This document shows, piece after piece, positions 6,040 to 7,242 of a stretch of DNA of 7,242 nt. Source of the stretch: an uncultured Desulfobacterales bacterium. GTDB lineage: Bacteria; Desulfobacterota; Desulfobacteria; Desulfobacterales; G020354645. The notes beneath the pieces are model-generated. The model saw only the letters and a program-made list of their open reading frames with translations, was not told the origin of the DNA and ran no database searches. The stretch is taken from positions 1-7,242 of the forward strand of contig CAMYNZ010000190.1 of the NCBI GenBank assembly GCA_947259865.1. The letters are read 5' to 3'. Position numbers and translations under genes: made by a program. Numbering within the stretch: the first letter of the stretch is position 1; every line of letters begins with the position of its first letter.

Positions 6040-6142
6040 TTTTTCCTCCTCTCTTTGATACATTGAGAATATTTTGTAAAAAAGGGGCTTTGAGAAACCT
6101 TTGATAAGTTAAAAATATCATAAATTTCCATTACCTATAAAA

Positions 6143-6282
6143 ACATAACACCAAGCATGAGCAGCGGCCTGAATAAATATCAATCCTGCACGGCTTTAAC
6201 GTAAAACCGCAGACTACAAACCGCTGTGCCGCGGCGAAGCTCTTTAGAGCGAAGACGGGTCAGCTTTACGCTTTTGTTATAC
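6143..6282 (-). repeat. attC-like site downstream of the PH-like gene
   Basis: On the - strand it opens with GTATAACAAAAGC (R'' core GTATAAC, 6276-6282) and closes with GCTTGGTGTTATGT (R' core GTTATGT, 6143-6149). The arms pair as ATAACA-2 mismatches-AAGC, and pairing continues as GTAAAGCTG against CTGCTCAT with extrahelical bases. Its length of 140 bp fits long attC sites such as the Vibrio repeats. It lies 30 bp after the gene stop at 6312. A small GCTCT/AGAGC hairpin sits in the interior. Confidence 0.55.
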
Positions 6283-6311
6283 GATCTTGACACGTATTGT
6301 TGAAATATCAT

Positions 6312-6737
6312 TTAGGAGCTAAGCTTGCTTCTTAATAGTTGCATAAAACTATATTGATCAGAAAGACCTCCAATAATTATTTTTTTTCCATCCTTTAGCT
6401 GTAACGTAACACAATCTGGCCCAATGGAAGAATTGCTAAATTTTGAAAACATTCCTTTTTCTTCTATGAAAAGAATATCTTTAATAGGGTACCGTCTTAT
6501 CTTGAAAATATAACTCCGTATTATAAGGTCACTGTCACGTATCTCGTACATAGCTGTGAGCAGTCTTAGCATAAAATATAGAATGATAATCCATAGAAAG
6601 AACATGAACCAATCAAACAATGTCATGTATTGGAACGGAAAATTTTCCTGAGCAAAGTCTATAAGGTAATCCAAAGATAGTCCGATGAATAAAAATGGGA
6701 AAAAGAATCGTCCAAACCAATGAATTCTGCATATCAT
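6312..6737 (-). CDS. two-TM protein with bacterial PH-like domain
   Basis: The 141-residue protein starts with two hydrophobic segments (about 9-25 and 38-61, the latter FQYMTLFDWFMFFLWIIILY and following). The remainder, about 64-139, reads like a short bacterial PH domain: YEIRDSDLIIRSYIFKIRRY, then IKDILFIEE, then VTLQLKDGKKIIIGGLSDQ and a closing helix FMQLLRSKL. The match is to the bPH_4-type family (I recall PF06713), whose members are mostly of unknown function. It should sit in the inner membrane with the PH domain in the cytoplasm. The ATG at 6737 has only a weak ribosome site (aagtgg); an ATG at 6732 is in another frame. It is A+T-rich compared with the genes at the left of the window and is flanked by attC-like sites on both sides. 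Confidence 0.75.
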   Translation of the reverse strand: MICRIHWFGRFFFPFLFIGLSLDYLIDFAQENFPFQYMTLFDWFMFFLWIIILYFMLRLLTAMYEIRDSDLIIRSYIFKIRRYPIKDILFIEEKGMFSKFSNSSIGPDCVTLQLKDGKKIIIGGLSDQYSFMQLLRSKLSS

Positions 6738-6784
6738 GCCAAAATTACCACTTGATATTTAGAAATTCTGTTCTTTGTGGCCTC

Positions 6785-6915
6785 GTATAACGTTAGCTTC
6801 AGCCGCTGGCGGAATACTAGTAATTAAGTTGGAAAAAACGACTATTTTTCAAATAACACTTGAACTCAACAGAACCTCCGCGATAAGCCAGTCGGACTGA
6901 AAGCTGTGGTTATGT
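6785..6915 (-). repeat. attC-like site downstream of the broken gene
   Basis: On the - strand it opens with ACATAAC (6909-6915) and closes with GTTATAC (6785-6791). The inner arms match well: AGCTTTCAG against CTGAAGCT with one extra base, then a further pair CTGGC/GCCAG (6806-6810, 6887-6891). Such unpaired bases within otherwise paired arms are a hallmark of attC sites. It is 131 bp long. It starts 19 bp after the stop of the broken gene and ends 47 bp before the PH-like gene. Confidence 0.6.
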
Positions 6916-6934
6916 GTTGTTGTGTTTCCATAAA

Positions 6935-7165
6935 TTATTTTTCTTTTGCACTCTTTAACCTGGCAGCTTTTCTTTCATGTTTGCTTGGCCAATGCTCTCT
7001 ACCAGATAAAACTTCTTTTAGATCATGATATGCTTGTTTCCAGGCCTTTGTATCTTTGAACTCGATATAGCCTGTTTTTTTTGGAATTGGTTCATCCTCA
7101 TAGCCAAAGCGATCAGATAATTAAAAGGATTCTTCACAAGCCAGTAATTCCTCCCTTCTTTTCAT
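6935..7165 (-). pseudogene. hypothetical cassette gene broken by an in-frame TAA
   Basis: From ATG at 7163-7165 the frame reads MKRREELLACEESF, meets TAA at 7121-7123, and goes on in the same frame as LSDRFGYEDEPIPKKTGYIE, then FKDTKAWKQAYHDLKEVLSG, REHWPSKHERKAARLKSAKE and K, to a TAA at 6935-6937. The later part is highly charged and coding-like, and contains no ATG, GTG or TTG in frame, so it cannot start anew after the stop. A single nonsense change (or a sequencing error) in a 76-codon gene is the simplest reading. The ribosome site before the ATG is poor. I do not recognise the family. A perfect inverted repeat begins 12 bp before the start codon and may have displaced the original promoter. 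Confidence 0.55.
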
Positions 7166-7176
7166 CAAGGGAAGCA

Positions 7177-7234
7177 GGGTCACATCTTAATTATTAATTA
7201 TTCGTTTCAAAAGTTAATAATTAAGATGTGACCC
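7177..7234. repeat. perfect 21-bp inverted repeat (REP/MITE-like hairpin)
   Basis: The arms 7177-7197 and 7214-7234 are exact reverse complements around a 16-nt A+T-rich loop. The outer ends are GGGTCACATC and GATGTGACCC; the inner halves are A+T-rich. Many genomes carry similar palindromes with GGGGTCA ends next to REP-associated Y1 tyrosine transposases (RAYT). No transposase is in the window, so it could be a stand-alone copy or one end of an element continuing past the edge. Confidence 0.85.
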
Positions 7235-7242
7235 CATTCTTT

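Larger units (their letters stand above)
4841..6915 (-). mobile_element. probable integron gene-cassette array, no integrase in window
   Basis: Four same-strand genes are each followed by an imperfect inverted repeat whose ends look like integron attC core sites: ...TAAC next to the gene's stop and GTTAT before the next gene. Read on the - strand, the order is broken gene, site 6785-6915, PH-like gene, site 6143-6282, alkyltransferase gene, site 5448-5589, HTH-like gene, site 4841-5037, ATC hydrolase gene. Genes begin 30-104 bp after the preceding site. No integrase or attI is visible, so this may be part of a larger array or a cluster of attC sites without an integrase. Confidence 0.5.

Noticed and set aside
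5881..6063. A stand-alone 60-residue truncated alkyltransferase beginning at the ATG at 6063
   Set aside because: The strong ribosome site and the start of family similarity point to the ATG at 6039. Reading through the TGA restores the complete domain, so truncation is the less likely reading.
7121..7123. Recoding of the TAA in the broken gene
   Set aside because: TAA is not used for selenocysteine or pyrrolysine; a nonsense change or sequence error is simpler.

Overview
The window looks like a piece of a Desulfobacterales-type (deltaproteobacterial, sulfate-reducer-like) chromosome. This is an inference from three things: the protein style of the two-component pair and HtrA protease, the apparent use of selenocysteine, and a palindromic repeat at the right end of a kind I associate with that group. 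No rRNA or tRNA gene was seen, so the assignment is not firm.

Left part (1-3481, + strand): a conserved-looking signalling and protein-quality unit. It holds the end of an OmpR/PhoB-family response regulator, an overlapping membrane histidine kinase, and a Do/DegP-type periplasmic serine protease with two PDZ domains. The gap before the protease carries an 18-bp palindrome of the CusR/HprR operator type, placed just upstream of a TATAAT box. The simplest reading is that the two-component pair senses an envelope stress (metal or oxidant) and switches on the protease.

Middle (3482-4263, + strand): an autoregulated YefM-YoeB toxin-antitoxin module. It has a TTGACA promoter whose -10 region is covered by three TGTACA hexamers, the first two 12 bp centre to centre. 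A 64-codon ORF in front of it contains this promoter and operator and is probably not a gene.

Right part (4309-7242, all genes on the - strand): an accessory region that reads like an integron gene-cassette array without a visible integrase. Reading on the - strand, the genes are a broken 76-codon gene, a two-TM PH-like protein, an alkyltransferase-family gene, an HTH-like hypothetical and an L-2-amino-thiazoline-4-carboxylate hydrolase-family gene. After each of the first four lies a 130-200-bp imperfect inverted repeat that starts with a ...TAAC core and ends with a GTTAT core, as attC sites do. Two of these (6143-6282, 6785-6915) are good; the other two are weaker. A perfect 21-bp inverted repeat lies at the right edge, just upstream of the broken gene.

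The most striking item is at 5722-6039: an O6-alkylguanine-DNA alkyltransferase-family gene. The codon for the catalytic Cys of its PCHR motif is TGA, the frame runs on intact to a natural end, and a bacterial SECIS-like hairpin with a GGUC loop begins 13 nt after the TGA. This is best read as a selenocysteine-containing alkyltransferase (PUHR) in a cassette-like context.
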